A DNA stretch of 64,000 bases from Nitrosomonas ureae (lineage in GTDB: Bacteria > Pseudomonadota > Gammaproteobacteria > Burkholderiales > Nitrosomonadaceae): positions 744,001 through 808,000 of the forward strand of contig NZ_LT907782.1 in the NCBI RefSeq assembly GCF_900206265.1. Direction: 5' to 3'. How positions within the stretch are numbered: the first letter of the stretch is position 1; the number at the start of each line of letters is the position of its first letter. The notes below the pieces were generated by a model. It saw nothing but the letters and a program-made list of their open reading frames with translations, did not search any database and had not been told where the DNA came from. The position numbers and the translations under genes were made by a program. Shown piece after piece: positions 35,718 through 44,585 of the stretch.

Positions 35718-36071
35718 TCAACCCCAGATATCCGCAAACTTCTCCGCGTTAAACCCCACGGTTGCACGCTTTCCATCGGTAATCAGCGGTCGCTTGATCA
35801 GACGGCCATTACCCCCAAGCAGCGTGAGTATTTCCTTGTCAGATAAGGCGGGCAATCGCGCCTTGATTTTTAATTCGCGGTATTGCACCCCGCTGGTATT
35901 AAAAAGCTTATTCAATGAAACATTGGCGCACGCAACAATCGCAGCCAGTTCTTCCGCAGTTGGTGGATTTTCGGTGATATCGATAAATTCGTAGCTGATT
36001 CCGGTTTGCAATAAATATTGCTCCGCCTTGCGGCAGGTATCGCATTTTTTATAACCGTAAAATTTGAGCAT
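35718..36071 (-). CDS. ArsC/Spx-type thioredoxin-fold protein
   Basis: A 117-residue ArsC-like reductase of the Spx/YffB group. It begins LKFYGYKKCDTCRKAEQYL with a CxxC, where true glutaredoxin-linked arsenate reductases keep one Cys, then FIDITENPPTAEEL, LFNTSGVQYRE and the arginine-rich 'RPLITDGKRATVGFNAEKF'. The conserved Arg in 'IKRPL' is present. The physiological substrate is uncertain; arsenate reduction is not implied. It lies 3 bases after the cupin gene on the same strand, so the pair is one operon. Confidence 0.88.
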   Translation of the reverse strand: MLKFYGYKKCDTCRKAEQYLLQTGISYEFIDITENPPTAEELAAIVACANVSLNKLFNTSGVQYRELKIKARLPALSDKEILTLLGGNGRLIKRPLITDGKRATVGFNAEKFADIWG

Positions 36072-36074
36072 GAT

Positions 36075-36413
36075 CTATTCACCGCCTTTCGGTCCCCAGA
36101 ACACCACCCAGGTACAAAAATCCGCTGAGAAATTTTCAAAACGATGCTCCACATGGGCGGCAACAAAAAACACCATACCGGGTTCAAATGAATGACGTTC
36201 GCCCGCCACCACAATCTCACCGTGACCGGAGTGGATGAAATATAGCTCATCCTGATCATGCGGCGTTTGTATATCCGTATCCTTGGGCGCATAAACTTCC
36301 ACCGACATGGTGCCATGTGCGAATGCCAACGTAAAAGGCTCGCCCATCGGCCATTCCGCACTGGCCTGGCCGGGAATGCGTTGCATCAAATCAATTAATG
36401 TTGCTTTCAGCAT
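36075..36413 (-). CDS. Cupin-domain protein
   Basis: A 112-residue single-domain cupin. Metal-binding motif 1 is seen in TPHDQDELYFIHSGHGEIVV (H, E) and motif 2 in VFFVAAHVEHRFENF (H). The frame extends up to 36566 but that part overlaps the broken ATPase on the other strand. The ATG at 36413 has GAGGTGG 4 bases ahead and gives a normal cupin length. Substrate unknown. It is the upstream gene of the ArsC-like gene. Confidence 0.85.
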   Translation of the reverse strand: MLKATLIDLMQRIPGQASAEWPMGEPFTLAFAHGTMSVEVYAPKDTDIQTPHDQDELYFIHSGHGEIVVAGERHSFEPGMVFFVAAHVEHRFENFSADFCTWVVFWGPKGGE

Positions 36414-36468
36414 GTGGCCACCTCTTGTTGTGTCAAAACTGCATAAGTTGATTACGGGGCAAGTATAA

Positions 36469-36882
36469 GTGAACTCGATAGCCAATACCACAACGGGCTT
36501 GACACAACTGCAAGGTTCCTTATTAAACGCATCCCATATTGCAGCTTCTCTAAGTTTCATCGGCATGAGCTGGGAAGGATTTGTAATTGAAAATATTCTG
36601 AATACTATTGATCAGAATCAGGATAAACCTTATTTTTACAGAACTTCATCCGGCAATGAAATCGACCTAATACTAGAAAGATCAGAAAAGTAAACATGGG
36701 CAATTGAAGTGAAAAGAACACTCTCCCCATAATTTACCAAAGAACTCCGGCTCGCAAGCCAGGATATTGCAGTTTCAAGAAACTTCATCATTTATCCCGG
36801 CAGCGAGCGTTTTCCTTTGGTGGAGAATACTTCGGCGGTAGGTCTAGCAAATTTCCTGAATACACTCATGATGCGCAAGTAA
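36469..36882 (+). pseudogene. Remnant of a DUF4143-type AAA+ ATPase
   Basis: Plus-strand frame reading through two in-frame stops. Its parts are recognisable from the C-terminal half of the ATP-binding DUF4143 proteins: an HTH-like LLNASHIAASLSF, then directly GMSWEGFVIENIL and YFYRTSSGNEIDLILER, a stop, TWAIEVKRTLSP, another TAA, and RNFIIYPGSERFPLVE to the final stop. The whole AAA+ core is missing and the middle is deleted between the HTH and GMSWEGF. It is a dead gene, with two nonsense codons at 36691-36693 and about 45 bases later. Confidence 0.82.
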
Positions 36883-37013
36883 GCAGCACAATAAGCAAAA
36901 CTTAGTGCTCAATTTTTGCCAGATAGTTAACTAATTATCGAATTCCTGTGAGTTTCATTTATCAGCGCAGTAGTAACATTAGGGTGCTCCACTAATCCCA
37001 TCATACTGAATAA

Positions 37014-37685
37014 TCAAATTTTCTTTGGTGCAAGCTTTTCGAATATAGCTGCAAACTGGTTTACAAGATAAGGTGCAAAAAGTGTCAGTCCGGCAACTAA
37101 GAAATTGACAATATTTTCGGTATTTGGCATTTTCCCGGTTCTTGAAAAGGAATATACGGCGAAAATCCCAAATCCCAAAAACATCAATAAAATTACCATC
37201 ATCCCTACAAGTGCAATCATTCGGCTAGAGCTTGCCCGCAATTCAGTAATCATCACCGGATTTCCATTCGCATCAAGCCTCGGCTTAAAACCTCCATTGC
37301 CATCTGCTTCCAGAGATGTAACTTTAGCTTCTTCGGACAGTGCATCAGCCAATGACCATTTTGAGTTCGAAAGAGCAGATCGAATCAGTGCGACGCTGAT
37401 TAATGACCCCATAAAAATAACGCTTATTACTACATAAATAAACCATGGCTCCGCCGCAATCCATTCTTTGGATTGATCTGAATCCGTTTCTTTTATTCCT
37501 GTATTTTTTATACCCGTGCCTTCATTCTTAACCGCATCTCCTTTAACTTCACTTTGACCTGCGGATTGAGGCTGAGCTGCAGCGCCGCTTGCTGGAGGTG
37601 CAAGTACCTCTGCAGCATGTGTATTAAAAGAAACCATAGCCAAAATAATCACCAACCATATTGCGATATTCATCCGCATCTTCAT
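37014..37685 (-). CDS. Secreted/membrane protein, last gene of the envelope cluster
   Basis: A 223-residue protein with a signal peptide or first span (NIAIWLVIILAMVSF, cleavage site after THAA) and three further hydrophobic segments: one after residue 90 (FIYVVISVIFMGSLISVALIR) and two near the end (MIALVGMMVILLMFLGFGIF, NFLVAGLTLFAPYLVNQFAAIF). Between them lies an Ala/Ser/Gly-rich and then a polar loop (LDANGNPVMITELRASSS). AAGGAG lies 6 bases before ATG 37685, chosen over the longer frame. I recognise no family. It is the last of five same-strand genes whose earlier members encode lipoproteins and a CHAP-like amidase. Confidence 0.75.
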   Translation of the reverse strand: MKMRMNIAIWLVIILAMVSFNTHAAEVLAPPASGAAAQPQSAGQSEVKGDAVKNEGTGIKNTGIKETDSDQSKEWIAAEPWFIYVVISVIFMGSLISVALIRSALSNSKWSLADALSEEAKVTSLEADGNGGFKPRLDANGNPVMITELRASSSRMIALVGMMVILLMFLGFGIFAVYSFSRTGKMPNTENIVNFLVAGLTLFAPYLVNQFAAIFEKLAPKKI

Positions 37686-37784
37686 TGCATTCTCCTTTAA
37701 ATATAAAACGCTCTCATTCATAGCCTAAATAATGAGATTTGGTTAGTGCAGCATTTGGTCTATTCTTAATCTAAAAATACGTAT

Positions 37785-38306
37785 CTACGAAAAAATTCTG
37801 ATGTAGCTTTTGACTAGATTAGGAGCACGCTCTTTCGCCCAGACACCGTCACCGCTTTCACTGTCTCTATCTCCTTTTCCATTCGTATTTCCTTCGATAG
37901 TTTTAATTTTGCTCTTGATGGAACTCTGATCTTCGGCCACTAAACCAATATGAGAAAAGTCGTAAACAACAAAATCTCCCGCTTTCGCCTTTTCAGTTTT
38001 TGGTAATAATGCAATCTTGTGTTGTTTTGCCCATTTCTCCCATCCAAATGCACTGGCATCCCGGCAACGCCATTTTTCAGCTAATGAGAATGTTGCAAGA
38101 CCCAAAGCTTCTCTCACTTTCTCGTCTTCTAGCCATTCCCGCATTATCCAGGCCGTAAATGCGGCGCACCACGGCCACGCTCCCGGTGCCAACCATGTAG
38201 CCCCTTGGTATTCAACGATTCGTGCCCCGGTATTATTTTTCAGGTCTTCACGAGTACCCACTTCAGCTCTGGCAATTTCAACAAGTTTTTCGATATTCTC
38301 ATTCAT
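37785..38306 (-). CDS. CHAP-like (NlpC/P60-superfamily) putative amidase
   Basis: A 173-residue protein. The catalytic cysteine is near residue 46 in WPWCAAFTAWIMREW, the histidine near 118 in YDFSHIGLVAED, and the polar third residue near 139 in IEGNTNG. These are the CHAP/NlpC-P60 triad, used to cut peptidoglycan peptides or amides. The N-terminus (EIARAEVGTRE-like: LVEIARAEVGTREDLKN) matches small phage- and cell-wall hydrolases. It has no signal peptide, so it needs a partner to reach the wall, or works in the cytoplasm. AAAGGA lies 8 bases before the ATG. It lies between the 128-aa gene and the membrane protein gene. Confidence 0.85.
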   Translation of the reverse strand: MNENIEKLVEIARAEVGTREDLKNNTGARIVEYQGATWLAPGAWPWCAAFTAWIMREWLEDEKVREALGLATFSLAEKWRCRDASAFGWEKWAKQHKIALLPKTEKAKAGDFVVYDFSHIGLVAEDQSSIKSKIKTIEGNTNGKGDRDSESGDGVWAKERAPNLVKSYIRIFS

Positions 38307-38535
38307 TTTACTTATCCTTTAATTTTTCCTTCTCAAGAGTGTCTCTATAACTAGCTAAAAAAGCGGGTGCAATCTAAGTATATGAAAAAATAAATTGTTC
38401 AGAGTAAAATCCTACAATATGGCCCTGATCCCATTTGCTTACTTAATTACGCTGAATAGCAACTTCAAATTAAACTTATTAAGGGCGAATCAATAAGCAA
38501 TTAATAAACTGATCTATAAGGAGTTATTCCAATTT

Positions 38536-38922
38536 CTATGCTTGATTAGGATGAATTTTATTAAATTCCGTTAAAGCGTCAGTACTTAACTTGATTATCT
38601 CATCAAGTATTTTCTGGTTTGTGTTTAGCTTATCAACCGCAGCAATCAGCTGCTTTAATAGATCCAACTGTGCAGTAGATGGTGGATTTATGGCATCTTT
38701 ATTTGCATCAAATGCTGCTAATTTTGCATCTAGCAATGCTTTGTCTGCTGTTAATACGAGAATTCTTCTGTCATTTTCTGCAACCTCTCCCGGAGAAACA
38801 TTTGGTTGTCTATTGCGATTCCTTAGCTTCGAGATTGAATCCACAATACCTTCTCGTGCTATCTGATAGCTCTCATAATAGTCCTGTAACTGCAAGCCAG
38901 TCATTTCATTTTTTTTAAACAT
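38536..38922 (-). CDS. Hypothetical soluble helical protein (128 aa)
   Basis: A 128-residue helical protein without signal or membrane segment. Residues about 50-115 have heptad-like leucines (LDAKLAAFDANKDAIN, LLKQLIAAVDKLNTNQKILD). AAGGAG lies 8 bases before the ATG. I do not recognise the family. The same-strand neighbours encode two lipoproteins upstream and a CHAP-like hydrolase downstream. Confidence 0.65.
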   Translation of the reverse strand: MFKKNEMTGLQLQDYYESYQIAREGIVDSISKLRNRNRQPNVSPGEVAENDRRILVLTADKALLDAKLAAFDANKDAINPPSTAQLDLLKQLIAAVDKLNTNQKILDEIIKLSTDALTEFNKIHPNQA

Positions 38923-39020
38923 ATTCTTTTCTCCTTAAAATATTTATATTTTCTTCCCGGACTAAAGCCTTGGTGAAGTTTCAAACAGTGAATTACTTGT
39001 AACGCTACTTATCAGAGTCT

Positions 39021-39626
39021 TTATTTTTCTGTTTTGTCTTCTTTTTTGTCTGTAGCTGTGCCTGATGCTGTTCTAGCGGTACGAATATCATTCAGTACGG
39101 TAGAAAAGAAACTAGTCAGAAACTGCAACTGCTCTTCATATGTAGGCTCTTTAGCCAAAATACCGAGTTTTTTAGAAATAGTTGACAAATCATTTTTTGG
39201 AATAACTAATGGTTGCTGTGAAGTTAATATATCCTTGTTTATTGATGCCTGCTTTAATTGGATTGACTGCTGGTATTCTTGAATTGCATTGGAAGTACGT
39301 CCCAATTCTTCCATCAAGATAGCGTAGCTGGGTTTGTTTTTTTCTCCAGCGATTACGGCAGCAGCTTGTGCACCTTGTCGATAGGTTTCGAATGTAACTT
39401 GCTGTCGTTCAGCTTCTTTGCTAAGCAATGCAATAGCTTTGACTCTCTTTTCTGCTATTTCACGTCTGTTCCCAGCAAAGTTAGATAGTTCCGAATTTAC
39501 GAGAGAAGAGTTTGCTGCGGTTATTCTGGCTAATTCACGCACTTCAGACGTAGATGAACAGGCAGCAAAAAATAAGCTCGCTGAAAAAACCATAGCAAAT
39601 TTGAACATAGATTTTATTGGTAACAT
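39021..39626 (-). CDS. Lipoprotein of the envelope cluster (201 aa)
   Basis: A 201-residue precursor with signal peptide (FKFAMVFSASLFF) and lipobox AAC at Cys23. The mature part is helical, with Glu/Arg/Gln-rich stretches (NRREIAEKRVKAIALLSKEA) and a charged tail (TATDKKEDKTEK). The ATG shares its A with the stop of the upstream lipoprotein gene (TAATG), so translation is coupled. GGAGGAG lies 10 bases before it. Family unknown. Confidence 0.75.
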   Translation of the reverse strand: MLPIKSMFKFAMVFSASLFFAACSSTSEVRELARITAANSSLVNSELSNFAGNRREIAEKRVKAIALLSKEAERQQVTFETYRQGAQAAAVIAGEKNKPSYAILMEELGRTSNAIQEYQQSIQLKQASINKDILTSQQPLVIPKNDLSTISKKLGILAKEPTYEEQLQFLTSFFSTVLNDIRTARTASGTATDKKEDKTEK

Positions 39627-41314
39627 TAGTTTAAAACTCCTCCAGCAATAGTAAATAAGCCCGCAGCTTTAAGTGCTTCGATCATCAATTTTGCGAGTTC
39701 TTCCCTTTTCATGCCTGAACCATGGTAGGCAGCCAGTGCGTTAACTGGCTGCTTAATGGCTACCTCCCACAGTCGAAGCGCAGTTTCTGAAGCATCTAAT
39801 GCTTGTCCATGCTCAATGTCGAGTAACCGGTATTTAATTTCGTGTATCAAACGCTGTGACCCCGTGGATGCATTCAAAAATCGTGTCATCGCAATCACCA
39901 TATGACGGCGCGCAGGTTCATTGATGGATCTTTGATACAAATCTGATAGTTTGATTTCATTATTACCGTTTGCCTGACGCGCCCAGTTTATGTGTTGTTG
40001 AGACATCATTAAACTTTCTATTTCATCAAGAGCAGCAGCGCGTTTCTGTTGAAGCAAGGCAATTATGGATTTGGTTCTGTCAATTTGTTTTTCCGCATCT
40101 TCTTTTAACGTCATTAGCCGCTCTTTTTCAAACAATAAGGCGTTAATTGGTGGCAACGCTGTAAGTGCTTCAATCCCAACAAACCGACCAGCGAAACTGG
40201 GAAGTTGAGCGACAACAGTCAACGCCTCTTTTGTCTTTAAACATTTTTCTTTTTCTTCCGGTTTTACTTCAGAGCAATTGAGTTTTCCTTCGTCCAGCTT
40301 GTCTTTAGCAAGCACATCTAATAAAAGATTAATGTTATCGATTTGTAATTTTGTAGCACTTTGCTTGCCCAAAATTCCTGTTTTAGAGAGTGTGCCAAGC
40401 GCCTCCTTTAATTGATCCGCTTTGTCATTGATTTTCTTTGTTACATCCGAAACATCTGTTTCAGCTTGTTTGAGAGCTTCTTTATATTTTTCGAGAGCTT
40501 TGTCATATGCTTCTTTTGCATCCCCCTTAGCCTTCTCTTGCTTTTCCATTTCTTCATTTGCTTTGCTTTCTTCTTGAGCGATAACACTAAAAATACCACC
40601 TATTTTTGCCAATTCTTTCCAAGCCTCCTGATGCTTCTCGCATCTTTCTTTAAAACTTTGCAATAAGCGCCTAACATCTGCATTTGATTTAATTGATTTT
40701 GCTGCCGCTTCATACTTATCAATCATTTTGTTATCGACAACAAATTTTGCATCGACTCCTATTCTGCATTCAGGCGCAGATGTGGATAGCAGCTTACTAA
40801 AACGCTCAACAGCTTTACTCAAATTTTCCAGGGTATCGTAAAATTCATTAATACAAACAGTGAACGGAACTGGAACTGTATCTTTATGACAAGTTAAAAG
40901 AATTGTATTTTCATGACCAGTAAGTTCGAGCAATCGATCATTAATCATTCGTTCTTGTTTTTTGCTTAATGATTCTGCTTCGGGTGCTCCTGGTATTTTC
41001 CTGTCTTCCAGTAATGCACGCAGTATTGTATTGCGCCCAATCAGAGCAGCCTGCGCAACTATTTCAAGTTCGTGATCTAATAATTTGGCTTGATTTTTAC
41101 GTTCTTCTTCAAGAATCGCTTTAAAGTTGATTTCATCACTGGTCTTTTTTACTAATGATGCTGTAGCGTCGTTATCTGGGTTATAAAAATGGATACCAGC
41201 GCAACCAGTTAAACTAATAAATCCAATTAAAAACACTAGATTTGTCAGTAGACGAACCAATTGTTGCAAACAATCCTTGAAGTGTTTTTTTCTTTTCGAG
41301 ATATCCCTGTTCAC
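39626..41314 (-). CDS. Large coiled-coil lipoprotein, first gene of the envelope cluster
   Basis: A 562-residue precursor. Signal peptide (TNLVFLIGFISL) with lipobox TGC at about residue 38. The mature part is long and mostly helical: a Lys/Glu-rich coiled coil at about residues 240-310 (KANEEMEKQEKAKGDAKEAY), a second helical block at about 400-460 and a C-terminal bundle (ITRFLNASTGS-like, RRHMVIAMTRFLNASTGSQRL). Cysteines CHKDT, CINEF, CRIGV, CEKH and CSEVK, CLKT could form disulfides in the periplasm. The frame opens to 41353, but GTG 41314 has AGGAG at 8 bases and yields a normal signal. It starts the five-gene row and is coupled to the next gene. I recognise no family. Confidence 0.75.
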   Translation of the reverse strand: MNRDISKRKKHFKDCLQQLVRLLTNLVFLIGFISLTGCAGIHFYNPDNDATASLVKKTSDEINFKAILEEERKNQAKLLDHELEIVAQAALIGRNTILRALLEDRKIPGAPEAESLSKKQERMINDRLLELTGHENTILLTCHKDTVPVPFTVCINEFYDTLENLSKAVERFSKLLSTSAPECRIGVDAKFVVDNKMIDKYEAAAKSIKSNADVRRLLQSFKERCEKHQEAWKELAKIGGIFSVIAQEESKANEEMEKQEKAKGDAKEAYDKALEKYKEALKQAETDVSDVTKKINDKADQLKEALGTLSKTGILGKQSATKLQIDNINLLLDVLAKDKLDEGKLNCSEVKPEEKEKCLKTKEALTVVAQLPSFAGRFVGIEALTALPPINALLFEKERLMTLKEDAEKQIDRTKSIIALLQQKRAAALDEIESLMMSQQHINWARQANGNNEIKLSDLYQRSINEPARRHMVIAMTRFLNASTGSQRLIHEIKYRLLDIEHGQALDASETALRLWEVAIKQPVNALAAYHGSGMKREELAKLMIEALKAAGLFTIAGGVLN

Positions 41315-41573
41315 AAAAAAATCTCCTGTCATATTGTGTTTTGTTGATTTCATTTTTTGTACACTTTGTACTTTTACCCTAACAACTCTTTGGTATTCTT
41401 TTGCGATCTGACGGTTTATAGGTTTTATTTGTTTTGTCAGTTATTCCATAAAACGATCAACCTTTGTATGATGAATCTTAATAGCGTTATATAACAATAT
41501 GAATGAAATAAAAATAACCCAATTGAGTCATTTTGAATAAGTAAATACAAGAATTACAATTGAAGAAATTCCC

Positions 41574-42662
41574 TTATGCCAGTTTCACCAGCATTTCACT
41601 GCGTGTCGAAACACCCAATTTGCTGTATATACTTTTGATGTGGTTGCGTACGGTGTGATAACTAAGACTAATCTCTTTGGCAATATCCTTGGGAGAGTTA
41701 CCTTGGTAAATCAGCGTGGCAATTTCAAGTTCGCGGCTGGTTAGACCTGTTCTATCTAACCGGTTGAAGATTTTTCCATTTTTGTTCGTAACGCGGGATA
41801 AATGCAGGAAATAAACATCTTGTTGATAATCGGCATTCGAGTGAATTAAAGTCAGTTTGATTTCATAGAGACGTTTACCTAGTTTTGACAGAAAGCTGTA
41901 GTATCCGATTTGATTGCATTGAACAAATTGAATAAGATTCAAGGCTGTCGAAAGAAACAAGTTTAGTTCCGGCCCGATAGCTTTTACAAAGGCTTGGCTT
42001 TGTAAAAGAACCGCACCATCATTCCGAATGGCGACGACCGGATCAGCATGATTCGACCAAAAGTTCTGTACTTTCCTGCGATTCAGTGTTTCTTCGCGAA
42101 ATAATATGAAATTCAGCGCCTGTAACAGAAAGGGTCTAAGTATTTTCAGCAGTTCGATTTCACGTTGACTGAAAATTTGATGATGATTGGTGAGCCGGCA
42201 AAAATAAAACCGGAATGCGGATTGATGCCCCTCATCAAAAACTGTAATAAGCGTATAGTTGTGATGTGATTGCTGCCAGGACTGATCGCAAGAATGATGA
42301 CAATTACTCAGACCGTCAAGACACTCAACAAGATTAGAAGAATGGACCGGCAGTGACATATTCACGTTAGCGCATATAAACCCTTCTGCTGGCAAATTCT
42401 GCAAAACAACGTGTAAGAAACGTTTCCACCCTTCTTGACAACATGTCGACTGATTAATGCTGTCAAGCAACTGCAGCGTATTTCGTTCGCCTGCAAACCG
42501 TCCGTAGAACACACCATTGCATGCCAGCAGTGGCAATAATGCCACTTTCAATACCTGATTAAATTCATCCCTGGTTTGGCAATTATTCAACCAATTGATC
42601 GTAGCCAACGCTATCTGATGATCCCTACACGCAAGCGCATCCCAACAAATTTCTTTATCCAT
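41574..42662 (-). CDS. LuxR-family transcriptional regulator
   Basis: A 362-residue regulator. The last ~65 residues are a LuxR/NarL helix-turn-helix (LTSRELEIATLIYQGNSPKD, then SYHTVRNHIKSIYSKLGVSTR). The N-terminal ~290 residues have no receiver or autoinducer domain that I recognise; a PAS- or GAF-like sensor is possible (NHADPVVAIRNDGAVLLQSQ resembles a PAS start). Such solo LuxR proteins often control neighbouring genes. It lies 260 bases upstream of the five-gene envelope row on the same strand. That row is on its downstream side, so regulation of it is a reasonable guess. Confidence 0.88.
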   Translation of the reverse strand: MDKEICWDALACRDHQIALATINWLNNCQTRDEFNQVLKVALLPLLACNGVFYGRFAGERNTLQLLDSINQSTCCQEGWKRFLHVVLQNLPAEGFICANVNMSLPVHSSNLVECLDGLSNCHHSCDQSWQQSHHNYTLITVFDEGHQSAFRFYFCRLTNHHQIFSQREIELLKILRPFLLQALNFILFREETLNRRKVQNFWSNHADPVVAIRNDGAVLLQSQAFVKAIGPELNLFLSTALNLIQFVQCNQIGYYSFLSKLGKRLYEIKLTLIHSNADYQQDVYFLHLSRVTNKNGKIFNRLDRTGLTSRELEIATLIYQGNSPKDIAKEISLSYHTVRNHIKSIYSKLGVSTRSEMLVKLA

Positions 42663-42893
42663 GCTCCTACTCCCACTTTCTTTTTAGTATTTATGAAGCA
42701 TTTTTAATGAGCAAGAAAAGTGTATCTCATCCAAAAATATAGTGGTTGTGAGAATTCTCACAAAGAAAGAAGTAATACTGTAAAACAGGATAGGCTATTT
42801 GAGTTCTCGGATTAACAAATAAATAATGATCAGGAGCAAGCTCAATCCGGCATTCCAATAGCAATAATGATTACTACCGGAACGATGAAACAG

Positions 42894-44141
42894 TCATTCC
42901 AATAAATATAGCCGCTGCTCCATCCATTGCACTATATTCTCCAGAAGCTCCGTACGTGCCGGTTCTTTTAAGAATAGATGCTGGTGATACTGTAGATTGG
43001 AAAATATCAGAACCTCGTTATCAGGATGAGACTGTAAGGTTACACGGGCAAAATCCCTACTGCCCCATGCCGGCGTGATCGGATCTTGCTCCGAATACAC
43101 CAGATAATACGGTGTCGAAAATTCTTTCATGTGACGGCGGAAATTTACAATCTCCGCTTCAATGCCTTTCACAAAACGCAGCAAGGTACGGCGGACAATC
43201 CAGCCATCAGCACGCAGGCGTGCTTTTTCTTCCTCGCTATCGGTCAAATAATCCTGCACCCAATCCGGAGAAACCGGCGACAGAAAACTGCGCAAGCCGG
43301 GCCAGGATGCTATTTCAAACAGGCCATCCAGGAGAGGTACAGTCACCAGCGCTAATGCTTGATTGAAAATTAACGCGGGCAGGGTTTCATTCTGAGGGCG
43401 CAGAAAATGCGTTTCGGCGTGAAAAGACAACCTGATCAGAGGATTTGCCATCCAACCGCGCCACCCCGGTGGTTCGCTGACAGCAAACGCCGGAGCCAGC
43501 AAAACGATTCCCTGCACCCGTTTGAGCAATGACTTTTCGTCGCGCAATTGCGTCAAGTAAGAAGCGGTCACCAAGGCGCCCAAACTATGCGCGATAATAA
43601 ATACCGGGCGCTCTGACTCACTTTCTGCATCGCATAGCGCGATCGTTTCTCTGAGCGCACGATCCAGATTGCGCCGAAGCGGCTCCAAATCTTTCAATGG
43701 TACTTGCGCCAGATAAGCATCACTGACCGACTGTCTGCCCGAACCGCTGGTCAATGCTGAATCCGCTTGTAGCAGCACCGGATTGGAAAGCCCATGCGCA
43801 TAATGATCGAAACCAACAACCAAGAACTTCCGCGCAAAATACTGCGCCACCTCGCCATAGCGCCCGATATGTTCGTTCATACCGTGAACCAGCAGCGCGC
43901 AAGCTGGCGCTGAGGCATGATTTGCTGGTGAAAGCATGCGCAGAAGTAACGGACCATCACTCTCCGGCTGATCAACACGAACTTCTTTTCCCCAGCGAGG
44001 ATAAAGCTCACTGACAAATTTTTGATGCACACAACCGGATAGCAGCAGAAGCAAAAATATTCTTGTCAGAATTGCCGCTTGACCATTAGGATTAAGATAA
44101 TGCATGTCAGGGGCGGGGCAGCATGTCCGCTTTGCGGTCAT
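42894..44141 (-). CDS. Lipoprotein alpha/beta hydrolase (lysophospholipase-like)
   Basis: A 415-residue hydrolase. A signal peptide with lipobox SGC (IFLLLLLSGC, Cys near residue 37) makes it membrane-anchored. The oxyanion segment is CALLVHGMNEHIGRYGEVAQ, the Ser nucleophile is near residue 184 (IIAHSLGALVT), the acid is in YSEQDPITPAWG and the His in QYHQHLFLKE. The 'HGMNEH..RY' motif is typical of monoglyceride-lipase/lysophospholipase-like serine hydrolases (Hydrolase_4). Start uncertain: ATG 44141 has AAGGG close by, but ATG 44105 (MHYLNPN) would give a shorter signal peptide. The substrate is unknown. Confidence 0.87.
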   Translation of the reverse strand: MTAKRTCCPAPDMHYLNPNGQAAILTRIFLLLLLSGCVHQKFVSELYPRWGKEVRVDQPESDGPLLLRMLSPANHASAPACALLVHGMNEHIGRYGEVAQYFARKFLVVGFDHYAHGLSNPVLLQADSALTSGSGRQSVSDAYLAQVPLKDLEPLRRNLDRALRETIALCDAESESERPVFIIAHSLGALVTASYLTQLRDEKSLLKRVQGIVLLAPAFAVSEPPGWRGWMANPLIRLSFHAETHFLRPQNETLPALIFNQALALVTVPLLDGLFEIASWPGLRSFLSPVSPDWVQDYLTDSEEEKARLRADGWIVRRTLLRFVKGIEAEIVNFRRHMKEFSTPYYLVYSEQDPITPAWGSRDFARVTLQSHPDNEVLIFSNLQYHQHLFLKEPARTELLENIVQWMEQRLYLLE

Positions 44142-44251
44142 GCCCTTCCCGTCAGTCAGAGGTGCGACCCATAAACGCTAATTGAGGATAAGTTGAAGAG
44201 TAAAAAGTTAAGTATTATGATTTCTACTATCCTTAGCTAGTGAGTAAAATA

Positions 44252-44578
44252 ATGAAGAACAAAATAATATTTCGTATGCTTCAATCGGCACTATTAATTA
44301 TTTTTCTAATTATATGGTTTTTATTTTCAGCAGATCAAAAATTGTTTGTACATGGTTCTTCTAATTTTTCTAATCCGGACTTAGACGAAAAAAGCAATTC
44401 CAATTCTTACGGATACGAATCCCATCCTTATCCCGATAATAGCAAACGAGATGATAATGAAAGGGAACTACGATCTTATGATAGTCCAGGAGAAGCATCT
44501 CCTGGACTATCATCTGAACCCCAACAAGAAATTGGTGATCCTTGCACTTTAATAAAATTACCAGTATGCAATGAGTAG
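44252..44578 (+). CDS. Hypothetical single-span protein (108 aa)
   Basis: A short protein with an N-terminal hydrophobic segment (MLQSALLIIFLIIWFLF), which is a signal anchor. A polar, low-complexity tail follows (Ser, Asn, Asp, Pro and Glu rich) with two cysteines near the end (DPCTLIKLPVC). The ATG at 44252 is preferred to the GTG at 44240. The DNA is AT-rich. It is followed after 7 bases by another orphan gene. No family is recognised. Confidence 0.55.
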   Translation: MKNKIIFRMLQSALLIIFLIIWFLFSADQKLFVHGSSNFSNPDLDEKSNSNSYGYESHPYPDNSKRDDNERELRSYDSPGEASPGLSSEPQQEIGDPCTLIKLPVCNE

Positions 44579-44585
44579 AAGATAA

